The notes under the pieces were generated by a model. The model was not told the DNA's origin. It saw only the letters and a list, made by a program, of their open reading frames with translations, and did no database searches. From positions 1-14,834 of the forward strand of contig USML01000044.1 of assembly GCA_900555855.1 (NCBI GenBank): a DNA stretch of 14,834 nucleotides, written 5' to 3'. The first letter of the stretch is position 1; each line of letters opens with the position of its first letter. The stretch is from an uncultured Eubacteriales bacterium (lineage in GTDB: Bacteria > Bacillota > Clostridia > Oscillospirales > Butyricicoccaceae). The position numbers were made by a program, and so were the translations under genes. This document shows positions 1 through 6,875 of the stretch, one piece after another.

Positions 1-719
1 ACTTCATCTGGGACACCTACTGCGACTGGTATATCGAGCTGACCAAGGCGCGTCTGTACGGTGAGGACGAGCAGAGCAAGCAGAACGCCCAGCGCGTGCT
101 GGTCTATGTGCTTGATCAGTTCCTGCGCCTGCTGCATCCGTTCATGCCGTTCATCACCGAGGAGATCTGGCAGGCCATCCCGCATGAGGGCGACTTCCTC
201 ATCAAGGCTGCGTGGCCGGCCTACCGCGAGGAGCTGAACTTCGAGCAGGAGGCCTCGGCCATGGAGATGGTCAAAAACGCCATTTCCGCCGTGCGTGCCC
301 GCCGCGCGGAGATGAACGTCCCGCCGTCGAAGAAATCGACGCTCTATGTCGTTTCGGCGCATGGCGACATGTTCCGCCAGGGCGAGGGCTTTATCAAGCG
401 CCTTGCCTATGCCGATCAGGTCGTGCTCTGTGACGCCGATCCCGAGGGCCATGAGGACATGCTCTGCGTCGTCACCGCCGATGCCAAGCTCTATATCCCG
501 CTGGCACAGCTCATTGACGTTGAAAAGGAGCTTGCCCGCATCGCCAAGGAGAAGGAAAACTGCCTCCGGCAGATCGTCATGTTTGAGGGCAAGCTCTCGA
601 ACGAGCAGTTTGTTGCCCGCGCACCGGAGAAGGTCGTCGCAGACCAGCGTGAAAAGCTGGAAAAGAACCGCGCCCTGCTCCGTCAGCTCGAGGAGAGTGA
701 GGCAAGACTCAAAAAGTGA
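1..719 (+). CDS. valS: Valine--tRNA ligase, C-terminal part (5' end outside window)
   Basis: Class I aminoacyl-tRNA synthetase that charges tRNA-Val in the cytoplasm. Only the last 238 residues are present; the first complete codon is at 3 and the stop is TGA at 717-719. The segment opens with WDTYCDWYIELTKARLY, typical of the ValS/IleS/LeuS anticodon-binding domain, followed by HPFMPFITEEIWQ. The last ~70 residues (from LAQLIDVEKELARIAKEKE) are a charged heptad-rich helical arm, matching the C-terminal coiled coil of ValS that contacts the tRNA. ValS is chosen over IleS because of that coiled-coil tail and the absence of an IleS zinc-binding C-terminus. The gene ends normally and is followed by a strong terminator, so it is not co-transcribed with the sporulation genes downstream. 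Confidence 0.95.
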   Translation, partial: FIWDTYCDWYIELTKARLYGEDEQSKQNAQRVLVYVLDQFLRLLHPFMPFITEEIWQAIPHEGDFLIKAAWPAYREELNFEQEASAMEMVKNAISAVRARRAEMNVPPSKKSTLYVVSAHGDMFRQGEGFIKRLAYADQVVLCDADPEGHEDMLCVVTADAKLYIPLAQLIDVEKELARIAKEKENCLRQIVMFEGKLSNEQFVARAPEKVVADQREKLEKNRALLRQLEESEARLKK

Positions 720-735
720 GCCCGCGCCCTGCAAA

Positions 736-758
736 AAAGCGGCGCGCCTGCGCGCTTT
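736..758 (+). other. GC-rich hairpin after valS
   Basis: An inverted repeat pairs AAAGCG + CGC with GCG + CGCTTT around a GCCT loop, with a single bulged G. It begins 16 nt after the valS stop. It has an A-run before it but only three T after it, so it is a poor intrinsic terminator. It may act as a 3'-end stabilising hairpin ahead of the stronger terminator at 788. Confidence 0.35.
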
Positions 759-787
759 CGACGCAATAAACCGCCTATAAAACCTAT

Positions 788-824
788 AATGGACACGCAT
801 GGAAGCCATGCGTGTCCATTTTTT
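788..824 (+). terminator. Intrinsic terminator of valS
   Basis: A perfect 15-bp inverted repeat (788-802 with 806-820) encloses a 3-nt loop (AAG), and a run of six T lies at 819-824. This is a strong Rho-independent terminator separating valS from the spoIIA operon. The spoIIAA ribosome-binding site starts only 7 nt after the T-run. Confidence 0.9.
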
Positions 825-842
825 GATTTTGGAGGGATCCCT

Positions 843-1175
843 TTGAACCTGACAAGCTTTTTACAGGATAAACGTCTGACCATCGCGCTCAAGGGCGAGA
901 TCGACCACCACAGCGCGAAGGATATCATGCGTGTTGTCGGCAACAAAATCGAGCTCTATCTGCCGCGCGTCTGCGTGCTGGATTTCCGGGAGGTCACGTT
1001 TATGGACTCGAGCGGCATCGCCATCGTGATCGCCTGCGTCCGCCATATGCGGCAGCTGCGCGGCGAGGTGATCCTCAGAAGTGTGCCGCCGCAGCCGATG
1101 AAGGTGCTCCGGGCCTCCGGGATCGAGCGCATCGCAACCTTGGAAGATGAAAGGAGTCTGGTCCATGAAAGCTGA
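843..1175 (+). CDS. spoIIAA: Anti-sigma-F factor antagonist SpoIIAA
   Basis: STAS-domain protein of 110 aa. When unphosphorylated it binds SpoIIAB and frees sigma-F in the forespore. The signature MDSSGI (residues 54-59) contains the serine phosphorylated by SpoIIAB in the family, here Ser57. I chose the TTG at 843 because GGAGGG at 831-836 sits 6 nt upstream and the protein then starts MNLTSFLQDK with normal family length. An in-frame ATG at 789 lies inside the valS terminator stem and would add an 18-residue tail of terminator-derived sequence, so it is rejected. The gene overlaps spoIIAB by 11 nt, consistent with translational coupling in the spoIIA operon. Confidence 0.93.
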   Translation: MNLTSFLQDKRLTIALKGEIDHHSAKDIMRVVGNKIELYLPRVCVLDFREVTFMDSSGIAIVIACVRHMRQLRGEVILRSVPPQPMKVLRASGIERIATLEDERSLVHES

Positions 1176-1602
1176 AAATGAAATGACGCTGACCTTCCCC
1201 AGCCGGTCCGCCAACGAGGCCTTTGCCCGGGCGGCCGCGGCGGCCTTCGTGGCCCAGCTGGACCCTACGGTGGAGCAGGTCTATGATATCAAAACGGCGG
1301 TCTCGGAGGCCGTCACCAACGCCATCGTCCACGGCTACCGGGATACCCTGGGCATGATCACCATGCGGGTGCGGCTGTTTGCGCCGGCGGCAGTGGAGAT
1401 CGTCATCCGGGACAAGGGCTGCGGCATCGCCGATGTGGCGCAGGCCCGGGAGCCGCTGTTCACCACCGGCGGGACAGACCGCTCCGGCATGGGCTTTACC
1501 ATCATGGAGAGCTTTATGGACAGGCTCACCGTCCGCTCCCAGCCGGGAAAGGGCACGGCCGTCACCCTGCGCAAGACGCTGGAGCCCCGGAAGCAGGCGT
1601 GA
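1165..1602 (+). CDS. spoIIAB: Anti-sigma F factor / serine kinase SpoIIAB
   Basis: GHKL-fold ATPase of 145 aa that holds sigma-F inactive with ATP and phosphorylates SpoIIAA. The ATP-binding boxes are visible in order: the N box EAVTNAIVHGY, the G1 box RDKGCGIADV followed by the lid region AREPLFTTGG, and the G2-like RSGMGFTIMESFMD. The ATG at 1165 is preferred because AAGGAG (1151-1156) lies 8 nt upstream. The ATG at 1147 would add only MKGVWS and has no good ribosome-binding site. The gene overlaps spoIIAA by 11 nt and sigF by 4 nt (GTGA), keeping the three partners of the regulatory switch in a coupled stoichiometry. Confidence 0.95.
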   Translation: MKAENEMTLTFPSRSANEAFARAAAAAFVAQLDPTVEQVYDIKTAVSEAVTNAIVHGYRDTLGMITMRVRLFAPAAVEIVIRDKGCGIADVAQAREPLFTTGGTDRSGMGFTIMESFMDRLTVRSQPGKGTAVTLRKTLEPRKQA

Positions 1603-2303
1603 GGGAGGAGCTGCGCCGGCAGATCGCCCTGGCCCAGCAGGGAGACCCGGCAGCGCTGGACCGGCTGACCCGGAGCAATCTGCCGCTGGTCCACAGCATC
1701 GTCCGGCGGTTTGCCGGCCGGGGCGAGCCGGAGGATCTGTTTCAGCTGGGCTGCATCGGGCTGATCAAGGCCATCCGGGATTTTGACCTGACCCGTCCGG
1801 TGGAGTTTTCCACCTATGCCGTCCCCAAGATCGCCGGAGAGATGCGCCGTTTTCTGCGGGACGACGGCCCCATCAAGGTGAGCCGCACGGTAAAGGAACA
1901 CGCCGCCGCCGTCCAGCGGGCAAAGCAGGCGCTTTGCGCGGAGACGGGGGAAAGCCCGCGCCTGAGCCAGCTCTGTCAGGCCACGGGCCTGACGCTGGAG
2001 GAGGTGCTGGAGGCGCTGCAGGCCCCTTCGGAATGTCAGTCGCTGGAGGAGACCGTGCGGGAGGACGGCGCGCCGCTTCTGGAGCTTTTGCCGGGGGAGA
2101 GCCCGGAGGCCGCCCTTGCAGAGCGGCTGGATGTGCGGCAGGCGGTGGCGTCGCTGGAGCCGCTGCAGCGGCAGGTGATCCTGCTGCGCTATCTGCGGGA
2201 TCTGACCCAGCAGAACACCGCCCGGATCCTGGGCGTGACCCAGGTCCAGGTGAGCCGTCTGGAAAAACGGGCCATGGCTCGCCTGCGGGAGACGCTGGCA
2301 TAA
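1599..2303 (+). CDS. sigF: Forespore-specific RNA polymerase sigma factor F
   Basis: Sigma-70 family factor of 234 aa, slightly shorter than the Bacillus protein. Region 2 is clear (NLPLVHSIVRRF, EDLFQLGCIGLIKAI, FSTYAVPKIAGEMRRFLRDD), region 3 follows (IKVSRTVKE onward), and region 4 carries the helix-turn-helix (LEPLQRQVILLRYL, ILGVTQVQVSRLEKRAMARL). It starts at GTG 1599 inside the end of spoIIAB, sharing GTGA, and ribosome-binding sequence inside spoIIAB is weak, so translation is probably coupled. Sigma-F and sigma-G are close paralogues. The position directly after spoIIAA-spoIIAB identifies this one as sigma-F, which starts forespore transcription. Confidence 0.94.
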   Translation: MREELRRQIALAQQGDPAALDRLTRSNLPLVHSIVRRFAGRGEPEDLFQLGCIGLIKAIRDFDLTRPVEFSTYAVPKIAGEMRRFLRDDGPIKVSRTVKEHAAAVQRAKQALCAETGESPRLSQLCQATGLTLEEVLEALQAPSECQSLEETVREDGAPLLELLPGESPEAALAERLDVRQAVASLEPLQRQVILLRYLRDLTQQNTARILGVTQVQVSRLEKRAMARLRETLA

Positions 2304-2342
2304 CAAAAGAACCGCCTTATTGCAAAAGGCCCATGCAGAAGC

Positions 2343-2380
2343 AAAAAAGCGCCGCCCGGTCAATTCCGCCGGGCGGCGCT
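2343..2380 (-). terminator. Terminator for the minus-strand transporter gene (convergent with sigF)
   Basis: A 12-bp GC-rich stem (2348-2359 with 2369-2380, 9-nt loop) is followed on the minus strand by six T (the A-run at 2343-2348). It lies 14 nt past the transporter stop codon, so it is a good intrinsic terminator for that gene. On the plus strand the downstream sequence is not T-rich, so sigF transcripts would end here only weakly. Confidence 0.85.
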
Positions 2381-2394
2381 GCCATATTCTGCGC

Positions 2395-3705
2395 TTATTT
2401 CGTTTTCTCCGGGAGCAGGAAGATAAAGACCAGGCTGCTGATCAGCAGCAGGAAGGGATAGAAAAGATAGGGCATGATGTCGAAGGCGGAGACCGTCTCG
2501 CCCAGAGACGCTGCGCCGGTGATGGCCACCAGCATCTGCGCGCCGTAGGGGATAACGCCTTGGAAAATGCAGGAGAAGGTATCCAGAATCGACGCCGTTT
2601 TTTTGGGCGAGACGCCGTATTCCTGTGCCATTTCCCGGGCGATGGGGTTGGCCATGACGATGGCCACGGTATTGTTGGCGGTGGCGATGTCCATAGCGCC
2701 CACCAGCAGGCCCATGCCCAGTTGGCCGCCCTTTTTGCCCCGGAAGATCCGCTTGATGGCGCCCAGCAGAGCGTCGAAGCCGCCATACTCCCGGATCAGA
2801 GCACACATGGCTGCCACAAGAATGGCGACGGTGGCCGTCTCATACATCCCCGTAATGCCATCATCGGCGCTGCCCAGCAGGGAAAAGAAGGAATCGTGGG
2901 CACCAGTGGCCAGTGAAATGATGCTGCCTGAGACGATACCTGCGATAAGCACTACAAAAACATTGATGCCAATGACGCCGCCGATAAGCACCAGCACATA
3001 GGGCAGGACCTGCAACAGATTATAATCGCCCAAAACCAGCGTAGGCGTCTGCCCCAGCGTCAGGAGCAGAATAACGCCCAGCGTCGCCAGGGCGGCAGGC
3101 AGCGCGATCCAGAAGTTCTCCCGGAACTTATCCTTCATCTGACAGCCCTGACCGTTGCAGGCAGCGATCGTGGTGTCGGAGATAAAGGAGAGGTTGTCGC
3201 CAAACATGGAGCCGCCCATAACGGTGCCGATGCAGAGGGGGACGCTGTAGCCGCTGGCCAGCGCCACCTCCACGGCGATGGGAACGATCAGTGTGATGGT
3301 GCCGACGCTGGTGCCCATGGCGGTGGAAACAAAGCAGGCGATGACAAAGATCATGGCCACGGCCAGCTTGGCGGGCACGATGCTCAGCAGGAAGTAGGCC
3401 ACGCTCTGGGCGCCGCTGCGGCCAACAATGGCAGAAAAGATGCCGGCGGTGAAGAAGATCAGGACCATGATGATGATGTTTTTATCGCCCACGCCCCGGC
3501 CCATGATCTCCGTTTTCTGATCAAAGCTCAGGCTGGGATTCTGCAGGCAGGCAACAAGAATGGCTGCCAGAAAGGCCACAATGATGGGAATGTTGTAAAA
3601 GCCCATGGAGATCTTGAGCACATACTCAAAGGTGATGCCCAGGCCAAGATAGATCGCCAGAAAGACGCCGATGGGCAGCAGCGCCTTGAAATTTCCTTTT
3701 TTCAT
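2395..3705 (-). CDS. NhaC/YuiF-type Na+/H+ antiporter-family transporter, T-box regulated
   Basis: Polytopic inner-membrane transporter of 436 aa with about 10-12 hydrophobic segments and a basic amino terminus (MKKGNFKALLP). The family marks are the stretch GGSMFGDNLSFISDTTIAA in the middle and ATANNTVAIVMANPIAREM near the end, as in the Na_H_antiporter (NhaC) fold and its shorter YuiF-like branch. The ATG at 3705 is used: GAGGAGG lies 10 nt upstream, and the longer frame (from 3750) would run into the T-box terminator. The T-box leader indicates that expression responds to one uncharged tRNA, so the likely cargo is an amino acid rather than Na+/H+ alone. Members of this fold include amino- and organic-acid carriers such as malate/lactate antiporters. 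The substrate is not determined by sequence; see the leader for His/Met candidates. Confidence 0.85.
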   Translation of the reverse strand: MKKGNFKALLPIGVFLAIYLGLGITFEYVLKISMGFYNIPIIVAFLAAILVACLQNPSLSFDQKTEIMGRGVGDKNIIIMVLIFFTAGIFSAIVGRSGAQSVAYFLLSIVPAKLAVAMIFVIACFVSTAMGTSVGTITLIVPIAVEVALASGYSVPLCIGTVMGGSMFGDNLSFISDTTIAACNGQGCQMKDKFRENFWIALPAALATLGVILLLTLGQTPTLVLGDYNLLQVLPYVLVLIGGVIGINVFVVLIAGIVSGSIISLATGAHDSFFSLLGSADDGITGMYETATVAILVAAMCALIREYGGFDALLGAIKRIFRGKKGGQLGMGLLVGAMDIATANNTVAIVMANPIAREMAQEYGVSPKKTASILDTFSCIFQGVIPYGAQMLVAITGAASLGETVSAFDIMPYLFYPFLLLISSLVFIFLLPEKTK

Positions 3706-3744
3706 GCAGGGGGTTCCTCCTCGTTTTGAAAATAGAGAGAGAAA

Positions 3745-4066
3745 GGGCAAAAAAAAGAAACCCCCGTCCCTCCCGCCAAGTGGGGAATAAGGACGAGAGC
3801 CTGCGGCTCCGTGTTACCACCTTATTTCGCCGGCGTCTCACGGCGCGCGGCCTCTGCGAGTGTGAAAGCGTATGCCTCCAGACCCTGCCGCGATAACGGG
3901 CGGATCCCGGCGCAGCCTTACCGAAAGGTCCGGCTCGGTGCGCGGCTCCAAGACCATGTTCCCTCCCGCTTCCCGCGCCCCGTTTCAGCAGGGACAGGGG
4001 CTCTCTGTAGCGATCAGACAGGGGGTACTCTTCTCTTCACTGCCTTTAATCAATATGCAAATGCAA
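3745..4066 (-). promoter_or_regulatory. T-box riboswitch (tRNA-sensing leader)
   Basis: On the minus strand the T-box core AAGGTGGTAACACGGAG is flanked by a 7-bp antiterminator stem AATAAGG/CCTTATT (3820-3826 with 3786-3792). Its 3' arm leads directly into the competing terminator. Stem I features are present: AGUA (near 4025), the AG-bulge-like ACAGAGAG and GCTGAAA, and GGGAACATGGTCTTGGAGC at the specifier loop. Taking GAA as the S-turn and the next triplet as specifier gives CAU (complement of 3956-3958), i.e. His; a one-base shift gives AUG (Met). The bulge UGGU predicts a tRNA discriminator A73, which suits Met and not His (C73). An uncharged tRNA would stabilise the antiterminator and allow read-through. 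This explains most of the 440-nt gap between the genes. Confidence 0.88.
3749..3795 (-). terminator. Conditional terminator of the T-box leader
   Basis: The minus-strand arms CGTCC and GGACG (3791-3795 with 3765-3769), plus an inner CCC/GGG pairing, form a hairpin. It is followed by GGGGTTTC and eight T (3756-3749). Its 5' arm shares bases with the antiterminator CCTTATT, giving the mutually exclusive folding expected of a T-box. Confidence 0.8.
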
Positions 4067-4071
4067 GACAC

Positions 4072-4101
4072 AGAATAACACAATATAGCCGATGATGTCA
4101 A
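4072..4101 (-). promoter_or_regulatory. Sigma-A promoter for the T-box transporter unit
   Basis: On the minus strand, -35 TTGACA (4096-4101) and -10 TATTCT (4072-4077) are separated by 18 nt, placing the start near 4065 just before the T-box stem I. Upstream of the -35 is a very AT-rich stretch, an 8-bp inverted repeat GCTTTTTT/AAAAAAGC at about 4102-4120 and further A/T runs to 4133. It could serve as an UP element. Confidence 0.75.
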
Positions 4102-4146
4102 GCTTTTTTTATAAAAAAGCGAATATTTTTTCGGGAAAAGGATAAT

Positions 4147-5208
4147 TTATGCTTCTTCCAGAAAATCCAGAAACCGCTGCCATTCATAGCGGCTGAGGTA
4201 ATGCTCCCCCTCCCGGAGGTGGTAGCCGATCATGCCGCCGGAAAGCACCGTTCCTGGCCTGGGCAGACGGTCTGCCCCCAAAAGCCCCGGCGCACCCAGC
4301 TGTTCCCAGGCGCAGGAGGCTGCAGCACAGCCCAAAAACTCTGAGATGGGATCCGCCCAGAAGTCCTGGGCTGCCGACGCCACATAGAGCTTCCGGGGCG
4401 CGTTCAGCGCCAGCAGGAAATGCTGGTCAAAGGGGAGCGCCGCTTCCCGGCCTACATAGTCCCGCAGCCGGGGCGCAAAGAAATAGGGGAAGGAGTCGCA
4501 GATGTCTTCCAGGGTTTCGCCGGTCTTTCCCCGGGTCAGCGCGCCGCCCATGCAGCCGGGCTCGTTGGCCAGGACGGCAAAAAACCGGGGATCCAGCCCG
4601 GAGGCCAGCAGCGCCGCCTTTCCCATGCGGGAATGGCCCGCCACGGCGATCCTGCGATGGTCGATCTCCGGCAGGGTCCGCAGATGATCCAGCACGCGCA
4701 TGGCGGCCCAGGCCCAGAGGATCAGCTTGCCGGAGGCGTTGGGCCGGCTCCGGTCCACATCCAGAACGGCGGCCAGACCGGAACGGAAATCGCTGTTGTC
4801 GGCGGTCACATCGCTGTAGCAGAAGGAAGCCACCGCATAGCCCCGGTCAGTCAGCTCCTCCACCGGCAGATATTTGTCCGGGAAGTTGGGGCGGAAGCTG
4901 ATGAAGACGATGGCGGGGCAGGGATTCTCCTGCCGGGGGACGGCCAGCGAGACCGGGAAGGAGACTTGCCCGCCCGGCAGGGTGCAGCTCAGCCGGAGCT
5001 GCCGCAGCGGGGCCTTTCCCGCGCAGAAGCGTTCCTCCAGCGCAAGCTCCTGGGCGTGCAGCTGCAGGGGCTGCGGCGGCAGCTGGCCATAGGCCTCCTG
5101 GCAAAGCAGCCGGGAAAGCTCCCGATGCTTCTGCCACCAGCCGGTGGCGGAGGACGGAAAGGCCACGGCGGGCAGCTGCCGGGCGTCCAGAAGTTCCTGC
5201 AGGGTCAT
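4147..5208 (-). CDS. CE15/glucuronoyl-esterase-like alpha/beta hydrolase, cytoplasmic
   Basis: A 353-aa serine hydrolase. The nucleophile elbow is AGHSRMGKAAL with Ser193, close to the G-C-S-R-x-G-K-G of CE15 glucuronoyl esterases. Glu216 in NEPGCMGGAL lies 23 residues later, and His336 sits in YHLREGEHYLSRYEW near the C-terminus. This is the order and approximate spacing of the CE15 Ser-Glu-His triad. There is no signal peptide, so the substrate must be small or imported, perhaps an esterified uronic acid or acetylated sugar. The ATG at 5208 is chosen because GGGAGGG lies 6 nt upstream; the 12-residue longer form has no ribosome-binding site. It has its own promoter and is followed by the T-box transporter's upstream region. 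Related proteins are often annotated simply as acetylxylan esterase; the exact ester is unknown. Confidence 0.75.
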   Translation of the reverse strand: MTLQELLDARQLPAVAFPSSATGWWQKHRELSRLLCQEAYGQLPPQPLQLHAQELALEERFCAGKAPLRQLRLSCTLPGGQVSFPVSLAVPRQENPCPAIVFISFRPNFPDKYLPVEELTDRGYAVASFCYSDVTADNSDFRSGLAAVLDVDRSRPNASGKLILWAWAAMRVLDHLRTLPEIDHRRIAVAGHSRMGKAALLASGLDPRFFAVLANEPGCMGGALTRGKTGETLEDICDSFPYFFAPRLRDYVGREAALPFDQHFLLALNAPRKLYVASAAQDFWADPISEFLGCAAASCAWEQLGAPGLLGADRLPRPGTVLSGGMIGYHLREGEHYLSRYEWQRFLDFLEEA

Positions 5209-5259
5209 AGATGTCCCTCCCATGAAAAGATCATTACGGTCCAATAAAATTCAAACCCT

Positions 5260-5287
5260 ATTGTACCAGAAACAGGGGGAATTGCAA
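5260..5287 (-). promoter_or_regulatory. Promoter of the CE15-like hydrolase
   Basis: On the minus strand, -35 TTGCAA (5282-5287) and an extended -10 TGG-TACAAT (5260-5265) have a 16-nt spacer. The spacer contains TTCCCCCTG, a motif also present in the spacer of the promoter at 8378-8405. Confidence 0.6.
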
Positions 5288-5305
5288 TAGAAAACCGGCA
5301 AAAAA

Positions 5306-6091
5306 TCAGCCCAAACAGATGGGCAGCGCCAGCTTCAGCGCTTCGTTGAAGAAGGCCCAGTTGTGCATCCCGCCGGGGACCTCTCTGCCGGAGGCGTCCC
5401 AGCCCAGCGCCCGGAGGGCCTGGGGGAAGCCGCGGTTGGTCTCCGCAAAAAGATCCTTTTCGCCCCAGCAGGTAAAGATCCGGGGCTTTTTTTCGACGGA
5501 AGCGTTCTTTTCCGCCAGCAGGAGCAGGTCGTTTTCCGCCCGATGGCTCTCGCCGGGGCCGAAGGCGGCGTCAAAATCCGTCTGCAGCCGGCTGCCGAAG
5601 ATCCGCCGGAAGGCGTCGCCGTCGGTGCCGTCCCGCCAGGCGGGGCGGAGATAATCCTGCAGGTCCAGGCAGCAGGGAGAAAAGGCGCCGCAGGCAGCAT
5701 AGCGCTCCGGCAGGGTCAGGGCGGCCTTCAGCGCGCCGTAGCCGCCCATGGAAGCGCCGAGGATATAGGTATCCTCCGGGGCGGAGGACACCCGGAACAG
5801 ATCGGCCACGGCCCTTGGAAGCTCCTCCGTCAGCCAGGTAAAATACCGCCCGCCCACGGCCATGTCCGCATAAAAGCTCCGCTGCCCGTCCGGCAGGACG
5901 AACAGACAGTCATACTCCCGGCACAGGTCCGGCAGGACGGTATAATAGAGAAAATCGTCATACCGCCCCTGCAGGCCGTGGAGCAGATAGGCCACCTTCC
6001 GGGGCCGGGGGGAGGCGCGGTTTGCGCAGACCAGCGCCGCGCCGGTCTCCATATCCAGCGCGGTGGAATAAAAGCTGCCCTGTAAGATCAT
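5306..6091 (-). CDS. Esterase D-family serine hydrolase (tributyrin/acyl esterase-like)
   Basis: A 261-aa alpha/beta hydrolase of the esterase D / S-formylglutathione hydrolase family. Visible are the oxyanion-hole strand YLLHGLQG (about 35-42), the nucleophile elbow GASMGGYGALKA with Ser114, Asp213 in WGEKDLF, and His243 in GGMHNWAFFNEAL. No signal peptide is seen, so it is probably cytoplasmic. The start at 6091 has AAGGAG a few nt upstream. It follows the DUF4430 lipoprotein with only 21 nt between, so it is the last gene of the 8345-5306 operon. The family removes short acyl groups from alcohols, sugars or phenolics; which substrate, and why it is coupled to two surface proteins, cannot be read from the sequence. 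Confidence 0.82.
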   Translation of the reverse strand: MILQGSFYSTALDMETGAALVCANRASPRPRKVAYLLHGLQGRYDDFLYYTVLPDLCREYDCLFVLPDGQRSFYADMAVGGRYFTWLTEELPRAVADLFRVSSAPEDTYILGASMGGYGALKAALTLPERYAACGAFSPCCLDLQDYLRPAWRDGTDGDAFRRIFGSRLQTDFDAAFGPGESHRAENDLLLLAEKNASVEKKPRIFTCWGEKDLFAETNRGFPQALRALGWDASGREVPGGMHNWAFFNEALKLALPICLG

Positions 6092-6112
6092 GGATCTCCT
6101 TCCTTTCCCGGC

Positions 6113-6871
6113 TCACGCGCCGCCGCCCACATCCTGCCCCTGATCGCAGGTGTAAAGCCAGCAGACGGCGTCGCCGTCCTGCAGCGCAAACAGGCTGCAG
6201 CCATAGTTTGGAAAGCTGCCGTTGACGGAATACATCCAGCCGGAGAGCGCGCCGCAGTCAAACTCATACAGATTGCCGATGCCCTCGATATACACGGTCT
6301 TATAAAGCGGCGACTGGGTATATTCCAGATGGAGCTTGTGCTCCTTCGTCACCCGCAGCAAAACATCAAAGACCGTCTCGCCCGCCGTGAACTCCACCGC
6401 CGTCTCCGGCAGCAGGACGCCGTCCTCCGGGACGAGCTCCGCCTTTTCCGGATCCAGCAGCTCTTTGTGCTCTAAAATGCTGGCGCAGGAGATGCGCACC
6501 GTGCAGGTGAGGGCGACCGGGGCTTCTGGGGTCTCCGGGGCTTCCGGGGTCTCCTCCGGCGCGGCAGGCTCCGGCGGGGAAACGGCCGGCTCCTCCGGGA
6601 CAGGGGGCGAGCCGCCGGACGGGGCGTCCGGCTCCGGCGAAGCGGGGGGCGGCTCCTCTGCGGGGGATGTGGGCGTTTCCGGCGTTTCGGGCGTTTCGGG
6701 TGTTTCGGGTGTCTCCGGCGTCTCAGGGGCCTCCGGCCGGGGCGTCACGATGGGAGCGGGAGGGTCTGCCTGGGCGTTTTGGCCGCAGGCTCCCAGACAA
6801 AAAATCAGCAGGGCGGCCGCCAGAAAGGCCGCCGGAAGGCGGGAAAAATGCCTTTTGCAAGCTCTGTTCAT
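6113..6871 (-). CDS. Lipoprotein with ETP-repeat stalk and DUF4430 (transcobalamin-like C-terminal) domain
   Basis: A 252-aa exported lipoprotein. Residues 1-28 are a signal peptide ending in the lipobox CLGAC, with Cys29 as lipidation site. Residues ~36-118 are a low-complexity Pro/Glu/Thr/Ser stalk with six ETP units, and residues ~120-252 are a folded domain. That domain has the DUF4430 pattern: TVFDVLLRVTKEHKL, YIEGIGNLYEFDCGALSGW, MYSVNGSFPNYGCS, LQDGDAVCWLYTCD and a DVG end. DUF4430 is the bacterial counterpart of the beta domain of intrinsic factor/transcobalamin. The start lies 4 nt after the stop of the toroid-SLH gene, with a weak AAAGG site, so translation is probably coupled. The stalk would hold the domain away from the membrane in the cell wall. 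A role in binding a corrinoid or another small ligand is inference. Confidence 0.82.
   Translation of the reverse strand: MNRACKRHFSRLPAAFLAAALLIFCLGACGQNAQADPPAPIVTPRPEAPETPETPETPETPETPETPTSPAEEPPPASPEPDAPSGGSPPVPEEPAVSPPEPAAPEETPEAPETPEAPVALTCTVRISCASILEHKELLDPEKAELVPEDGVLLPETAVEFTAGETVFDVLLRVTKEHKLHLEYTQSPLYKTVYIEGIGNLYEFDCGALSGWMYSVNGSFPNYGCSLFALQDGDAVCWLYTCDQGQDVGGGA
6519..6554. repeat. Four 9-bp tandem units coding (A/T)PE
   Basis: Plus-strand units GGGGCTTCT, GGGGTCTCC, GGGGCTTCC and GGGGTCTCC encode, on the minus strand, the second low-complexity block (PETPEAPETPEAP) of the lipoprotein stalk. Confidence 0.75.
6672..6734. repeat. Seven 9-bp tandem units coding ETP repeats
   Basis: Seven consecutive 9-mers of the form GG(C/T)GT(T/C)TC(C/G/A), the last one GGGGCCTCC, encode six ETP triplets and one EAP in the lipoprotein stalk. 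Units two and three (6681-6698) are identical. All are in frame, so slippage would lengthen or shorten the stalk without a frameshift. Confidence 0.85.
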
Positions 6872-6875
6872 GCCG

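Noticed and set aside
1335..2363. 342-codon minus-strand open frame opposite spoIIAB-sigF
   Set aside because: Shadow of the sporulation genes. It would also have to be read through the terminator at 2343-2380.
4101..4120. GCTTTTTT/AAAAAAGC palindrome as a terminator for the CE15-like gene
   Set aside because: The stem is almost all A/T with a tiny loop, and it abuts a consensus -35, so an UP-element role for the transporter promoter is more likely.
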